A DNA stretch of 64,000 bases from Dactylonectria macrodidyma (GCA_020744425.1 JAGMUV010000004.1:3100001-3164000); one strand, 5' to 3'. Shown: positions 23,463-34,545, numbered from the stretch's first letter. Notes: a model not told the origin generated them from the letters alone. Made by a program: numbers and translations.

Positions 23463-24352
23463 TGTTTGTTGCTGATGGATGATGTTGATGAAGTTGTGCG
23501 TATGACGGATTTGGAAGATGCGTTCAGTTTTTTTTGGTGTGTATGTTGAGGTGAAGATCAAGACGAAGAGTTGAAAACGAAGAAGAACATCTTATAGAAG
23601 AGGAACGGGTTAGTTGCCTAATTGGGAAAATGCCGTGTCAAGGCCGGCCAACTGGCAGCTGGCGGTCGGCTGGCAGCTGTCAGGCTGGCGACTATCAAGA
23701 ATGAATGACTGGCAGACAGTGAATGGTTAGCAGACTGTCAAGTCAGGGCTCTAGCTTCCTCGGGAGCAAGTGTTTGCCACTTGAACAGCTTGTTTCTCGC
23801 TAGTCGCCATCATCAGAGAGAAATGGGGGGATACACGTCTTCCATCTCTCTTGTTTCTCCCCCATTCGGGAACAACATCCCAAGTTCAGCCAACAGAAGC
23901 GCGCCCGCTTCACAACCTGTGGCAGTGCAGGGGCGTACTTAGGGAAATTGTATCAGTAGTTCGCATAAAATATCTTTTGGTGTACGTTCAAAAGCCTTTT
24001 AACTTTTCCAATGAGTCCCACAAAGTGCCAAAGACTCCTACAACAAAGACAGTTGCGATTATCCCTATGCTTCCCCCATCTCGGTTATGTGGGAAGGCGC
24101 AACATGTTATTCTGCCAATGGTTCCAACTTCACAGATCGACTTAATCAGGTTTACAGCTAAACAAACACATGCAGTGAATACTGTGAGTCTCTGTCAATA
24201 ATGTTCGAGTCGTTACGACGCTGCGAGTCTTTAAGACAAGTTCAATTGTGCTACTCTGGAAAAATGCCATCTGTGCACATTGCCCTTTGCTTCAACCAAC
24301 TCATGGCAATCCTAAATAGAAGGCCCAAACGCGAAACGTTCCATGTTATCAA
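23463..24352. other. Intergenic with short direct repeats
   Basis: Holds the promoter of the repeat protein and the 3' flank of the XPB gene. CTGGCAGCTG occurs at 23653-23662 and 23671-23680, and CTGGCAG again at 23710. No gene seen. Confidence 0.45.
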
Positions 24353-27058
24353 CTAACGCCGACCGGCTTGACGTTTGGCGGTTTCCCGCTGAAGTTTCTT
24401 GAAGAAAGGGTTACTGCTTCCCTTCTTTGACTTCTTCTTCGGCCTATCCCCATCATTCTCTTGGATTCTCTGTCCCCGCTTCTGTCCCTGTACTCTGCTC
24501 TGTTCGATTTGCGCCGGCCGTTGGCTGCCGCTTGCTTCGGGTGTGGTATGTTGCCTGGAGGCACTCGTGGTTTTTTGTTTCGGCGCGTCTGGTTTCACCG
24601 CTCTTCCCGAGCTCCGGCTCGGCTCTTCCACTATTTTAGAAACACGGCGGATTGCAGCCTTTTTCTTCTTGCCAACTCGTTTGTTCTGCTCGATGTACGC
24701 CATGTCTTGGGCACCGCTCAGCTCGAGGAGTGTCCCAGCTGTCCGGCGAGCGACGGGGGCCCTTCTCTTCCGGTGGCTCACGGTGCGGGTATGGAATAGG
24801 TCGTCGGTAATGTCCTCATCTGCCGTATCATTCTCCACCAATATCTTCTGGAGAAGCTCACGTTGCTCAGCTGCACTGGCGAAGGCGAGGTTTGGTGTAT
24901 CTCTAAGACGAGCTAACTCGGTGATGACCTTGAAAGCGTAGCCTTGATCCACGAGAAAGGCCTGCCGCTTTGAAGAAAAGTACATTTCTTGTGTGTCTTT
25001 GGATACTAGAGAATAGAAGAATGCGTTGAATCCCTCATCGTTTCGACGCTTTGCTCGAAGGATTCGCCCGAGCCGTTGAGCTTCTTGACGGCGGGATCCG
25101 TAGTGGGAAGATATTTGGATAAGACATGTTGCCTCGGGAAGGTCTAGGGACGTATCTCCAATTTTGGAGAGAAATAATGTGTTGACCGCTGGGTTATGCT
25201 GGAAATTTTCAAGGACGCGCAGTCGCTCCTCTTGACCTGTGCCACCATAGATGAAGGCTTTTCCGAGTTTCAACGCATAGGCCTTTAGGGCGTAGACGTT
25301 GTCCGAAAACACGATGATTTTATCGCCCCTTGACTCGTGGTAATCGACGAGATACTGACATGCCTGGAATTTGCGTGGATTCATGATATACAGTAGATTT
25401 TTTCTGCGGGACGGCGCTTTCAGATACTCGTCATAGAAGGCTGTAGGCATCGGGCACCAGACTTCGGCACATTGGACCTTTGCAATGTGCCCCTGCTTAG
25501 ACAGCTCCATCCAGTTAGCCTCGAAAAGCTTCGGCCCAATTAAGAAATTGAGGTCAGAGATCTTGTCATCTTCACGAAGAAGCGTGGCCGTGAGACCTAG
25601 CTTGGAATGCGTTTTTATAGATGATGTGACCTTGCGGAAGATGTTAGCCGGAACGACATGGACTTCGTCGAGGAGCATGAGGCCCCATTCGCGGCCTGTC
25701 AGAAACTTCATCATCTTGTCGGCTTCGTACGAGCGGGCCCGTGACTGGGCCACCATAGAATACGTAGTGACGACGATTCCGGTGCTTCCATTGAATGCTG
25801 TCCCCCTCTTAGAGTCCGACGTAAAGGCGACGATGTCATCGGGGCTTATGTTTGACCATTTCAAAAACTCCTGTCTCCATTGAACGACGGACATGGAGCT
25901 GGTGCAAAGGACAATAACGCCCTTCTTGATCGTACAGGCAGCTGTGATTCCCACGAGGGTCTTGCCGGCACCACAAGGGAGGACGATCAAACCGCTTTTG
26001 GCTCGGCCGTTGCCGAACATTTTGCTGAGACTCTTTTCTTGGTATGGGCGAATCTGCGTACCGGGTTTCAGATCGATGTCGAGGTTGGCATTTACTTCGT
26101 CTCTTCGGAAGTCGTACTCCTCGAGCACTGGATACCCAAGATTGAGACACTCTTTCTGTACCGTTTCGACATCCTTGTCGGCAATCTCGAAAGAATGGAT
26201 CACTTCTTGATCTTCTTCATCCTCCTCAGTCAACTGGGCGAGGACGCTGGTTTGCCGAACTGGATCATTGTGCTCGAGCTGCCCGTTTGCGTTCTGGGCT
26301 CCCGCTGCTTCCTTGGTCCCTGGAATGACCAGGTTTCCAATTTTGGGTGCCGCAGTTGTGGTGATTTCCTCTATCTTGTGCACTCTCAGAGGCCCAATCT
26401 GAGGGTTCTTGAGCAGCATCTGTAGCATTTCCGCATCTAGACTCTCGACATAGTACTTCGTGTTTTTCAGCACGAGTTTGACTTTTCCATAACTCCGCGT
26501 GCAGCTGCTGATAAAGGAATGAATTTCTTCCGGAAGTGGAGTCTTGAGAAATCGACTGAGGGTGTTGATAATATCTTGGGGCGAGAGGCCGATCGACACA
26601 GCAGCATACAGGCTGTGCGTTGTCAGAGCATATTCGTGTATAAGACTTGGCCGTGACAGGGGTTCAGCGATGGTGGTCAGAAAGTCCTGGGCTTTCTCTG
26701 CCAGCGGGTTGAAGCTCTCCAGAATGATTCTCCCCTTTTTCGGGTCGATCCAAAGAGGCCGATGCTTGTGGTCGCTCTTCAGTTGGAGATAGGAGAAATC
26801 GTTTTGTCCAAAAATGAACGGGAGTGGCTCTCGGATGACATGCTTCGTCTGGTATTTTTCAAGCGAAAAACGACCAATGTTTTCTTTGATATCGCGCTCG
26901 AGGACTTCATCGATCGGGGCATCGTCTTCATCACGATCGTGGGCCGGCTGGTCACCCTTGAGGGTTCGGGATGTTGTAGTTCCCGGTGTCGAGACGCGCG
27001 ATGACTTTTGTGCCTTCACAGCATCACAAACGGCGCCGCGAGCTTTCCGCTTTGGCAT
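24353..27058 (-). CDS. TFIIH helicase subunit XPB/Rad25 (ERCC3)
   Basis: Single exon, 901 residues. The protein is the 3'-5' DNA translocase of TFIIH, which opens promoters for RNA polymerase II and acts in nucleotide-excision repair. The N-terminal damage-recognition domain covers about residues 60-240. Helicase motifs follow: Walker A PCGAGKT (361-367), the XPB-specific DEVH box (464-467), [11 protein letters not shown] (488-498) that includes the RED motif, and motif [13 protein letters not shown]. Length and motif order fit fungal Rad25/Ssl2. The last 130 residues are a basic, low-complexity tail that ends KRQAGRR. The start MPKRKARG is the first ATG of the frame. Confidence 0.93.
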   Translation of the reverse strand: MPKRKARGAVCDAVKAQKSSRVSTPGTTTSRTLKGDQPAHDRDEDDAPIDEVLERDIKENIGRFSLEKYQTKHVIREPLPFIFGQNDFSYLQLKSDHKHRPLWIDPKKGRIILESFNPLAEKAQDFLTTIAEPLSRPSLIHEYALTTHSLYAAVSIGLSPQDIINTLSRFLKTPLPEEIHSFISSCTRSYGKVKLVLKNTKYYVESLDAEMLQMLLKNPQIGPLRVHKIEEITTTAAPKIGNLVIPGTKEAAGAQNANGQLEHNDPVRQTSVLAQLTEEDEEDQEVIHSFEIADKDVETVQKECLNLGYPVLEEYDFRRDEVNANLDIDLKPGTQIRPYQEKSLSKMFGNGRAKSGLIVLPCGAGKTLVGITAACTIKKGVIVLCTSSMSVVQWRQEFLKWSNISPDDIVAFTSDSKRGTAFNGSTGIVVTTYSMVAQSRARSYEADKMMKFLTGREWGLMLLDEVHVVPANIFRKVTSSIKTHSKLGLTATLLREDDKISDLNFLIGPKLFEANWMELSKQGHIAKVQCAEVWCPMPTAFYDEYLKAPSRRKNLLYIMNPRKFQACQYLVDYHESRGDKIIVFSDNVYALKAYALKLGKAFIYGGTGQEERLRVLENFQHNPAVNTLFLSKIGDTSLDLPEATCLIQISSHYGSRRQEAQRLGRILRAKRRNDEGFNAFFYSLVSKDTQEMYFSSKRQAFLVDQGYAFKVITELARLRDTPNLAFASAAEQRELLQKILVENDTADEDITDDLFHTRTVSHRKRRAPVARRTAGTLLELSGAQDMAYIEQNKRVGKKKKAAIRRVSKIVEEPSRSSGRAVKPDAPKQKTTSASRQHTTPEASGSQRPAQIEQSRVQGQKRGQRIQENDGDRPKKKSKKGSSNPFFKKLQRETAKRQAGRR

Positions 27059-27759
27059 AATCTTCGATTTTCAGAAGAAAACTCGTAGGATATTAGAATG
27101 CGGTGCAGAGCGAAGAGAGATGCAAGGTGGAAAAAAAGCAGGATACACAAGCTGGCGGTCTAGGTGGGTCGCATGCTTCTTTGTTTGCTCCCTCTGCGAT
27201 CACGTATTCATTCCTATTCTGAGCACAAAGAAACCAGTGCCTTCCTTGCATATGCGTCTATTTCATGTTACAAAGGAACATGGACCTGTGTGATCTTATG
27301 CAGTGTGGATTTCTTCCTAAGTGACGCACAGACAGCAGCCCCCATACTCCCGTCAGTGATTTCATTTCAACAGTGACGAAAGGGCTATATCTCAGCGTAC
27401 AGTACTGAATTGAAGAAGATACCATCAGCAGAGACTAAACGCACATAAAACTTATTCATACTCCTCAAGGCCCCTTTTTCGCAGCGCAGAACAATTCATT
27501 GGTTCCCTTTACTATAGTATTTATGCAGTCTTATGATCTTAATGAGATTCACTTTCCTTTAGGAGAAGTAGGCTCATCTTGAAATTCAATGTACAAAGCA
27601 TTAGTTAACTATGAAAATACCGGTCCGTTGAATTCATCACTATCAGCCAAGACAAAGGGATTCCGACTCTTTCTCCGGCGGGATATAGCATCCACGCATG
27701 TGGTAAAATAGTTTCCCATTGTCCAACACGAGCCCAAAATAGATGGACGTTGTCAAAGA
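27059..27759. other. Intergenic, promoter of the helicase gene
   Basis: 700 bases between the helicase start and the transposon insertion site. No gene seen; base composition drifts towards AT near the transposon. Confidence 0.5.
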
Positions 27760-27767
27760 CTCTTACA
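27760..27767. repeat. Left target-site duplication of the hAT element
   Basis: CTCTTACA directly precedes the left terminal repeat. The matching copy on the right is CTCTTGCA. Eight bases is the hAT standard. The single difference is TG to TA, as RIP would cause. Confidence 0.85.
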
Positions 27768-27792
27768 CAGGGTTGGACATCTTACGAACGGT

Positions 27793-27974
27793 AATCGAAT
27801 CGATAGATTCATTCGATGCTAAGTCTTACGAATGTCGAATCGAATTTCTTAGCGTTCGATTCGCATCGAATCAAATGGGCGCACTCCATTCGATATGCGA
27901 ATCGAACATGCTACATTTCATTCGATATCGAATCGAACGGCGCTAAGCATTCGATCGATTTTCGATCGATTCGG
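27793..27974. repeat. Left subterminal TCGA-rich repeats of the hAT element
   Basis: Many copies of ATTCGAT / ATCGAAT in both orientations, forming overlapping palindromes, start about 25 bases inside the left end. In hAT elements such motifs are usually transposase-binding sites. Confidence 0.7.
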
Positions 27975-29427
27975 TTAAATAGGGCTCCTGATTGTATAAA
28001 TATATAAAGGGCTGAAATTTTAGTATAATTAATTAATGCATTAAGAAGCTATAGGTACGATCTAATATAATAACCCTAGTATAATGTATTGTTTGTTATG
28101 AATATGTCTTATTATTAAGATAAGTTAGTAAGTATATCTATTTACTCTAAGAGAGTTATAGTACTATAAGTACTTTATAATTTTACTTATTATCCTAGTA
28201 ATAACCTATAATTAGATAAGTAATAAAAGTTTGAAGATAATCCATTTTATTATATAGAATGAGATATTTAGTTAATTTTTATAAAGAAATATACGATTTA
28301 GAGAAGATATTAAAGTGTGAGTTATCTTAACTGCAAATTCTAACTTATAAAGTTAGGAAGTACTAGTACTATTATTATTATAGAAGTCAGACTTATAGTA
28401 GCTTTTAATGTAATTATATAGAGTAAGCTAATACTAGTAATAATAGCGCACGCAAGACTGAAATATACTAAATATATACTGATTTTCTAGTAAAATTAAA
28501 TAAATGTAAAAATTAGTACTTCTAGATTCTCTTATTAAAAGCTTCCTATTATTACCAATCTTAGTATAATTAGATGAATATTTCAGACTTAGACTTTCAT
28601 ATATTAATATATATAAGACTCATGGTCTTCCTTTATTTATTTAATCGTCCCTCCTTTATCTTAAGGACTTACAACCAAACCAAGCCGTATCTATTAACTG
28701 AAGTACTAGTGACTTCATAGGACCCTCGTAATGCTTTCACTTAGAGCATTAACTTCAAGTACCCGCTATTCTGCCTTACGTATTCTAGTTTATAAAGAGC
28801 TTAAGAATCCGTTCTTAGTTAACGCTAAATTAAAATAAGACTAAATGTAAAAGCTGATATAGGGCAGAAAGACTGGGTAATGAGGGGATAAGACTTTTTA
28901 AAGTGTGTGTGTAGTAATGTAAGCTAATAGGGGCCTTAGAACCAAGAGGAATAGGGAATATATAGAACCTGGCCACTAGAAAGGTTGCCTTTAGCCTAGG
29001 GTCTGTAGACCTGACTAACGAGACCTGTGAATTAGTTGGTTATGAAGCGTGGGGAGGGTTAGCAGATTAACACTTAGAAGAACTCCCCTCCGCCAATGGC
29101 TAGAACAAAGGTTAACTCCTTCGCTATGCTAGTGTCTTCATGTGTGACTGCTTCGGATTAGGACGTGCTATATTATCGCTCGTACTAGTAATTAATAGTT
29201 CATTCATTCTTACAAGACTTAGTAAGTTCAATAGTACTAGCGACTTGCGAATTTCGCGTTAATGACAAAATGCGTGTAATATACGCGTATAATTGGCCTT
29301 CTATACCTATATAGTGATAGATGGATATTACTTAACCTTCTGTATACAGCCTTAATAGCTTCTAATATTATCATTCAGCTCACTCAGTCCGTATAACCGA
29401 CCTTTCCGTCTAGCTAACTGTGTTACG
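27975..29427. other. AT-rich transposon interior, no readable gene
   Basis: About 1.45 kb of strongly AT-rich sequence between the left subterminal repeats and the transposase relic. No open frame of note. It may be the element's 5' untranslated part or a region destroyed by RIP. Confidence 0.5.
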
Positions 29428-32081
29428 ATGTCCTTAGAAACATTCTCTCTAAATAGCCCATTCTCCGATCAGTCAGAGGCTATAGAGCGCATCGAGTTCT
29501 CTTCGTCTTCGCCGGCTGTCTCGTCGCCAGTAACGTCGTTGCTAGCGACACCATCGCCCCGTCCTCGCGGGACCGCCGCTGACTTTATTAAGGTCGATTA
29601 GACACTCTAGGGCTGCTAAGAGTGGATAAAATAGTCAGGATTCGAGCGCTATACTAGCGGCCAAGACATGAGGGCGTGGTGGCAGGAATATGGGTACCGC
29701 GTTGAAGACTATTCCACTTGTTGACAGGGTAATAAGTTGAAGTGGATCTGCGCAGACTGCTTCGTACGAGGTTTTAAGAAGAAGTCGGATTTCTGCTTCG
29801 TTTACTCGATAGGGGCCTCTATTAAGAAACACCTTCGCATAGCCCACGGGATTTTAGTATATCCCCTAGTCCGCGGCCTGTTAACATACTGATTTAAAAG
29901 GGCCTGAACTAAGCTGCCCGTCGCAGGGGAGGCACATTATTATATAACTAGACTATTACTTATTTCTTTAATGCTGACTTTAATAACTCTAACGATCAGT
30001 ACCTCCTTAATAACCTGTATAAGCAATTTAACGTTAAGGATCTTTAAGTTCTACTTCTTAACTGGATTATATATTATAACTTGCTATTCGAAATAGTTAA
30101 TACTAAGCGGTTCTAGCAGATCCTACTTTATAGTAACCCACTCCTTAATAAGGCCTATATTCCTTCTATAAAGACTCTTCTTTATATACTTAAATCTGAG
30201 TATAGAGGCGCTATTAGGCTGGTTACTAAAGTATTATGTAATGCTCGATCCTAAATCCATTTCTCTTTTAATAGCTAGACGTTAAAATCATTCGTCTCAT
30301 TCCTTAGAATCAATGCTCAATTCGTTAATCGCGACTTTATCCAGTACTGAATCCTCCTTGGACTTCGACCTCTTACCGGGCAACATACTAGCGCATCGCT
30401 TACTAATAAGGTGGCGGATACTCTTGCATTCTGGTAAATTAATGATCCTAATAAGGTTGGATACTTTACGCTCGATAATGCAGCTAATAATAATACGTGT
30501 ATTAGGGACTTCGCATTTAAATACAGCTTCTCTCCTGAAGAGCGACGGATTCGATGCGCTTACTATATCGTCAACCTCTGCGTGCGGGCATTGCTATACG
30601 GTTCTAAGCGGGACAACCTGGCTGCAATTATCGCAACAGATGGCAACGATCAGGACGACGATGAGGAACAGGTTGATCAAGCTATTAACGAGGCACTGGA
30701 TGGAGAGATGGAAGACGACGAGGACGAAGAGATATAGCCTGACGTTACTATTAGTAGTCCTAATGAAAACTTTACGTCATTCTACCCGGCTCTAGAAGAG
30801 ATTAGCAGTACCACGTTCAGAGAGTATGGCCAGAACGGCGCCCTGGGAATGCTTTATAATATCGGCCTTTAGCTATAAGCGAGTCTATAACTATATAAGC
30901 AGTTTCTTTAGTCTTAGTGCAAGGAATCTGGCTAGGAGTTAACACTCTACTGGGTTTTTAATAATGCCACTCGATAGGACTCAGATATGCGTATAATAGA
31001 GAGGGCCACTCGTCTCTGCTTAGTACTTAATACATTCTTTAATAACGTTCAGAACCGCTAAGAAGCTGAGGGTGCCTATAAGAATGCTAAGCCCGCAGTT
31101 TTACAGTATTGGCTAAGTAAGTATAACTAGAAGATTATTAAAATACTAGTTAAGCTTTTAAAGCCTTTTGAGGTCACTACTAAGTAACTTCAGGGCAGTA
31201 GTATTCTTAGCGTAAGATCGACTTATAATAGTTTTGATAAGTACTTCTCTATTTTTAAGATGCTCCTTAACTACTTTGAAAGTGCTATTGAAGGTATAAT
31301 CTATGAAGAAGTTGAGGATCCGGTAAGCAAGAGGAAGAAAGACGTCAAAGTTGCTATTTACGCGGGACTTGATAATAGAACTCGTAAATTATTTAAGGTT
31401 TTCATCAAGCTCGGGTAGAAGAAGCTTTATAAGTATTATGCCCTTCTGACCAGTGCTGCATATGTAAGCGCCGTTGTCTTTAACCTGGTGAAGAAGTGGC
31501 GTCTCCTTGACTAACTGTGGTCTCGAGTTCTTACTCGTAAGGCGCAGGGTTGGCGAGCTGACTATGAAGAGAAGCTATTATAGATCTAGGAGAATAGCTA
31601 TAGGTAATGCAACGTTAATAACGAGGTCCTCGTTATAACTAGTAAGGCCTCAATGGATTATATCTAGCGCAGGCTTGCTAGGAGTGTCGCCAGCTCGGCA
31701 CCTATTACTGCTTCTAACCTCCGCAAGACTACACATAAGGCGAAACAGATGACTATAGTAGTAGCGATTAATAATGAATATTCTAGGTACTGCGCTAAGG
31801 ATATTATTAATAGTTAGTACTATAGGAGCAGACTAATTGACTAGTAGAAGACTAATGCCTATTAGTACTCGCAGCTGTTTACTATAGCTATTAATATACT
31901 TAGTATCCTATTATTATCTGTAGAGAGTAAGAGGATGTTTAGTAATGCAGGGCTTATAATAGCGCTATTAAGAAATCGGTTAGGGAGGGAGATAGTGGCT
32001 ATAGGTCAGTGCCTTCGATTGTAGAGCAAGGCTAGGATCTACATACCTTCACTATTACTACTTAACCTAAGTAATAGCTAA
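29428..32081 (+). pseudogene. hAT transposase with BED-type zinc finger, RIP-inactivated
   Basis: Starts MSLETFSLNSPFSD and can be followed to the final stop near 32081. The zinc finger reads WICADC...HLRIAH (about 29743-29842). A hAT core reads YFTLDNAANNNTC and RIRCAYYIVNLCV (about 30466-30590). The C-terminal dimerisation block has SVESKRMFSNAG (about 31914-31950). More than twenty in-frame stops interrupt it, nearly all TAG or TAA; most fit CAG, CAA or TGG changed by CpA-to-TpA mutation, the RIP signature. The frame also changes once between about 29900 and 29970, which may be an old intron or an indel. No functional protein is possible. Confidence 0.85.
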
Positions 32082-32353
32082 TAGGTTAATATACTTACAT
32101 TACTAAAGGATACGAGTGACTTCTAATCTGCTTAGTAATGCCTGCTTTTATAAATTGACTCTATCCTATAATATCTCTTCTTAAATTATAATTATAATAA
32201 TATTTATTCTACCTAGAAGGACATTTTCTATAGGGCCTTACCACTATATTATATACTCCTTTTATATACTTCCTTATATTGCTTATTGCCCTTATATAAA
32301 TCAGATTTGAATCGCTCCATGTTAGACGGTCCTCTTATTAGTAAGTCACTATT

Positions 32354-32438
32354 TGTTGCATTTTTGCCACTACGGCAAAAGGGAACGATCACTCCGCTAA
32401 TGCGCAGTGCAGTAATGGCTTATATACTGGGTGTGACA
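32354..32438. repeat. Left LTR of the TRIM element (85 bp)
   Basis: Identical base for base to 32686-32770. It contains a hairpin, TTTTGCC-ACTAC-GGCAAAA, and ends TGTGACA. Confidence 0.9.
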
Positions 32439-32685
32439 TACCCCCCCAGATTGGCGAGCATCGAGGTAATCTGTATAGTGATGTGCTGATAGGGCTGACT
32501 GGTGCCGCTATGTGTGCTGTATGCCGCTGTAATCCTGCCGTAGGCGCTGTGGGCCTCTGTAGGCCAGGTCGTTGGGCGTCTCTCTATGTGACCTCCTGGG
32601 TTCGAACTCATAGATCCTGGGTTGTGATAAGGGTCGTTTTAGCCACATCCGGCGGATGTGCACGCGACGTCCGCAATTGCTACCA

Positions 32686-32770
32686 TGTTGCATTTTTGCC
32701 ACTACGGCAAAAGGGAACGATCACTCCGCTAATGCGCAGTGCAGTAATGGCTTATATACTGGGTGTGACA
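32686..32770. repeat. Right LTR of the TRIM element (85 bp)
   Basis: Exact copy of 32354-32438. Full identity points to a fairly recent insertion, in contrast to the heavily mutated host transposon. Confidence 0.9.
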
Positions 32771-32814
32771 CTATTCCTTCTAACGTTCTTTACCTTTACG
32801 GGGATTAGTCATCT

Positions 32815-33004
32815 ATTCGATCGAATTCGAATCGAATTCGATTGAATCTTAGCATCGAATCGAATAATAGGTGCTTAATTCGATATCGAATCTATAGGAG
32901 ACGTGCTGGACTCGAATCGAATCATATATAGCTACGCCCGAATCGAATGCTAAGCCATCGAATCGAATGGCAAGGCTGGGCATTCGATTCGATAGATTCG
33001 ATAG
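32815..33004. repeat. Right subterminal TCGA-rich repeats of the hAT element
   Basis: Mirror of the left array: many ATTCGAT / ATCGAAT units, including the palindrome CGAATTCGAATCGAATTCG near 32822-32840. They stop about 13 bases before the right terminal end. Confidence 0.7.
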
Positions 33005-33017
33005 ATGTCTAACCCTG

Positions 33018-33025
33018 CTCTTGCA
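33018..33025. repeat. Right target-site duplication of the hAT element
   Basis: CTCTTGCA, the probable unmutated form of the left copy CTCTTACA. Confidence 0.85.
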
Positions 33026-33357
33026 CTAATTACAGCTATGGGATCTTTCAAGAGTTCAGGAGCTTCTTCAGAGAAAATGATAAATTCATCGCATCTGCCA
33101 TTCATCTTAGACTATTATTCAAAACTCCAGCTCAACAACATTTTCATCTCTCTATTTCACGCCCTGTTACGTTCAGAATTGTTTAACACTAAAACAACAT
33201 TTGCAACTCACTTTTCTGATTCGCTGGACTTGCTGTCGGTTCTCGAACTCATCGCCCCCCACTTAACTTCTGCTCTCTATTCCTGTTATGGTACGTAGCA
33301 TTTATTCACTCGTTTCGCTCCAGGTCTACGGTACATGCTAACCATTCAAATATTCAG

Positions 33358-33623
33358 ATGCCCGTTACTGTCTATGAATATAAGCTGCTGTTGGCACAGC
33401 TTGAGAACGCCGGCTATCCCGACCGTAAGCAACAGCTAAACCCTTGATGCGAATGCAGACGTCTTCAGATTTCACAAGACCTGCCACTAACTTCTCCTCA
33501 ACGAACATAGACAACGGAAATATCATTTTCGCAACACCTCGATACAATGATCCAAACATGATACTTCCTAAAAGCGACGAGAAACGCTATAATCAACTGA
33601 AGAAGCAACTAAGGAATGTATAG
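33358..33623 (+). CDS. Possible small two-exon gene, unknown product
   Basis: Exons 33358-33424 and 33469-33623 would join across a 44-bp intron (GTAAGC...TTCAG, with a GCTAAAC branch-like site) to give 73 residues: MPVTVYEYKLLLAQLENAGYPD, then HFTRPATNF and so on, ending KKQLRNV. The amino-acid mix looks protein-like and the splice preserves the frame. A minus-strand frame overlaps it, no family is recognised and it lies next to a transposon, so it may be a gene fragment. Confidence 0.3.
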
Positions 33624-33708
33624 GAAGCGACCAAAGAGTGGTGGCGGCTTTGAAACCTTGCCCATTGTCATTGCTATTCTCGCGGGTGCACGGTCTGGGT
33701 TTGTGTGG

Positions 33709-34119
33709 CTATGTATGGGTTTCACCTCTGACATATCTGTCCAAAACGTCCTCCCAATATTTCTTTGAGTCACAGCTGGTCATATCTAATGTAATGGAGC
33801 TCGGGTCTGGGTGGAAAGCATAGTTGGGGATGGCTGATTCGGAGTTCTCGTTAGGGGTTTCGTCATTGCTGTTGATTGGTATTGGGCAATAAGTCTCGAA
33901 TATAGTATGTTCGTCAGTAATAGAGTCGAGAATCGGCATGTCTGTATGAGTAGTGAAGCCTTGCTGGGAATCAGTTGCTGCATCTCGTAGGTGGATCTCG
34001 GACGTCTCCTAACCCTAGTCTTATATGTCTTCTTCATTAGGTCTTAAAGTCTGATAATGGCGACTATCTGAATATCGTATCTGTTCTGAAGGAGTAAGAA
34101 ATGTATGGTAATCGTGCAT
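33709..34119 (-). pseudogene. Unrecognised gene fragment with three RIP-type stops
   Basis: One continuous minus-strand frame of 137 codons runs from an ATG at 34119 (MHDYHTFLTPSEQIRYSDS) to a stop at 33709 (end KYWEDVLDRYVRGETHT). It is interrupted only by TAA at 34021-34023 and TAG at 34015-34017 and 34009-34011. All three would be Gln codons (CAA, CAG, CAG) before a CpA-to-TpA change. An intron covering them cannot be ruled out, although no good donor site is visible. The family is not recognised. Confidence 0.4.
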
Positions 34120-34545
34120 TGTCTAACTTAGCTTTTGAAGGATTCGTTACTATTAAAGGACGCTTCTTCGGCCTGAAGAGTGGCTTTGGTGTCGCTGAAT
34201 TAGTTACTACCTATTAGAGCCGCCTGAGCTTATGCTTTTCAAACAGGTGTGAGCTAAGTGTAAGAGCACTTTGCATTCTACTTAATAGATCAGCAGGAGA
34301 CACCCTGCTTGTTATTCAGCTTCACATCTCTTGAAATACGCTCAGTGAGCTGCATATGTATATATAGCTTCAGCTATAGTGGAATCATCGGGACTTGAAA
34401 TCCTTAAATTATGGACGAAAACTGTGTTATTTTGACTTTGTGTCAGCAAATTGCTCACTTTGAAGTAGCAGAAGGCCTTTACCTAGTGCTATAAGGGCCT
34501 TTGCCTCTTTATAGAACGACATATACATCTTTAGTATTATTTAAG
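34120..34545. other. AT-rich intergenic, left edge of the metabolic cluster
   Basis: No gene seen. A short inverted arrangement, AAGGCCTTTACC...AAGGGCCTTTGCC near 34472-34504, may be a transposon scrap or a hairpin in the 3' flank of the next gene. Confidence 0.4.

Larger units (their letters stand above)
32354..32770. mobile_element. TRIM (terminal-repeat retrotransposon in miniature), 417 bp
   Basis: Two identical 85-bp direct repeats flank 247 bp of non-coding sequence. Each repeat starts TG and ends CA, as LTRs do. The same five bases, CTATT, flank the whole unit on both sides (32349-32353 and 32771-32775), a typical LTR-element target duplication. It encodes no protein, so it would depend on another element's enzymes. 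TTGGCGAGCATCG at 32451-32463, 13 bases inside the left LTR, may be a tRNA primer-binding site. No clear polypurine tract is seen before the right LTR. Insertion came after the hAT element, since it lies inside it. Confidence 0.85.
27768..33017 (+). mobile_element. hAT-family DNA transposon, RIP-damaged
   Basis: A 5,250-bp element bounded by CAGGGTTGGACATCT on the left and the inverse of CAGGGTTAGACATCT on the right (14 of 15 match), with 8-bp target duplications. The interior is very AT-rich, except for islands near 29500 and 30600-30720 that still read as coding. It carries a broken transposase with a BED-like zinc finger and a C-terminal hAT dimerisation block, plus arrays of TCGA-rich subterminal repeats at both ends. 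A 417-bp TRIM element sits near the right end. Without that insertion and its duplicated 5 bp the element is 4,828 bp. It cannot make its own transposase. Confidence 0.92.

Noticed and set aside
25880..26425. A 181-codon frame antisense to the XPB helicase
   Set aside because: Shadow of a strongly conserved coding exon, with no domain of its own.
24353..27058. The idea that this XPB is a diverged second copy or decoy
   Set aside because: All helicase motifs, the DEVH box, the RED motif and the N-terminal domain are intact, and length and order are normal. Only a whole-genome search could show a second copy.
32599..32607. GGTTCGAAC, a tRNA B-box-like motif, taken at first as a tRNA or SINE
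   Set aside because: The bases around it do not form a T-arm, and the unit is explained by its LTRs and CTATT target duplication as a TRIM element.
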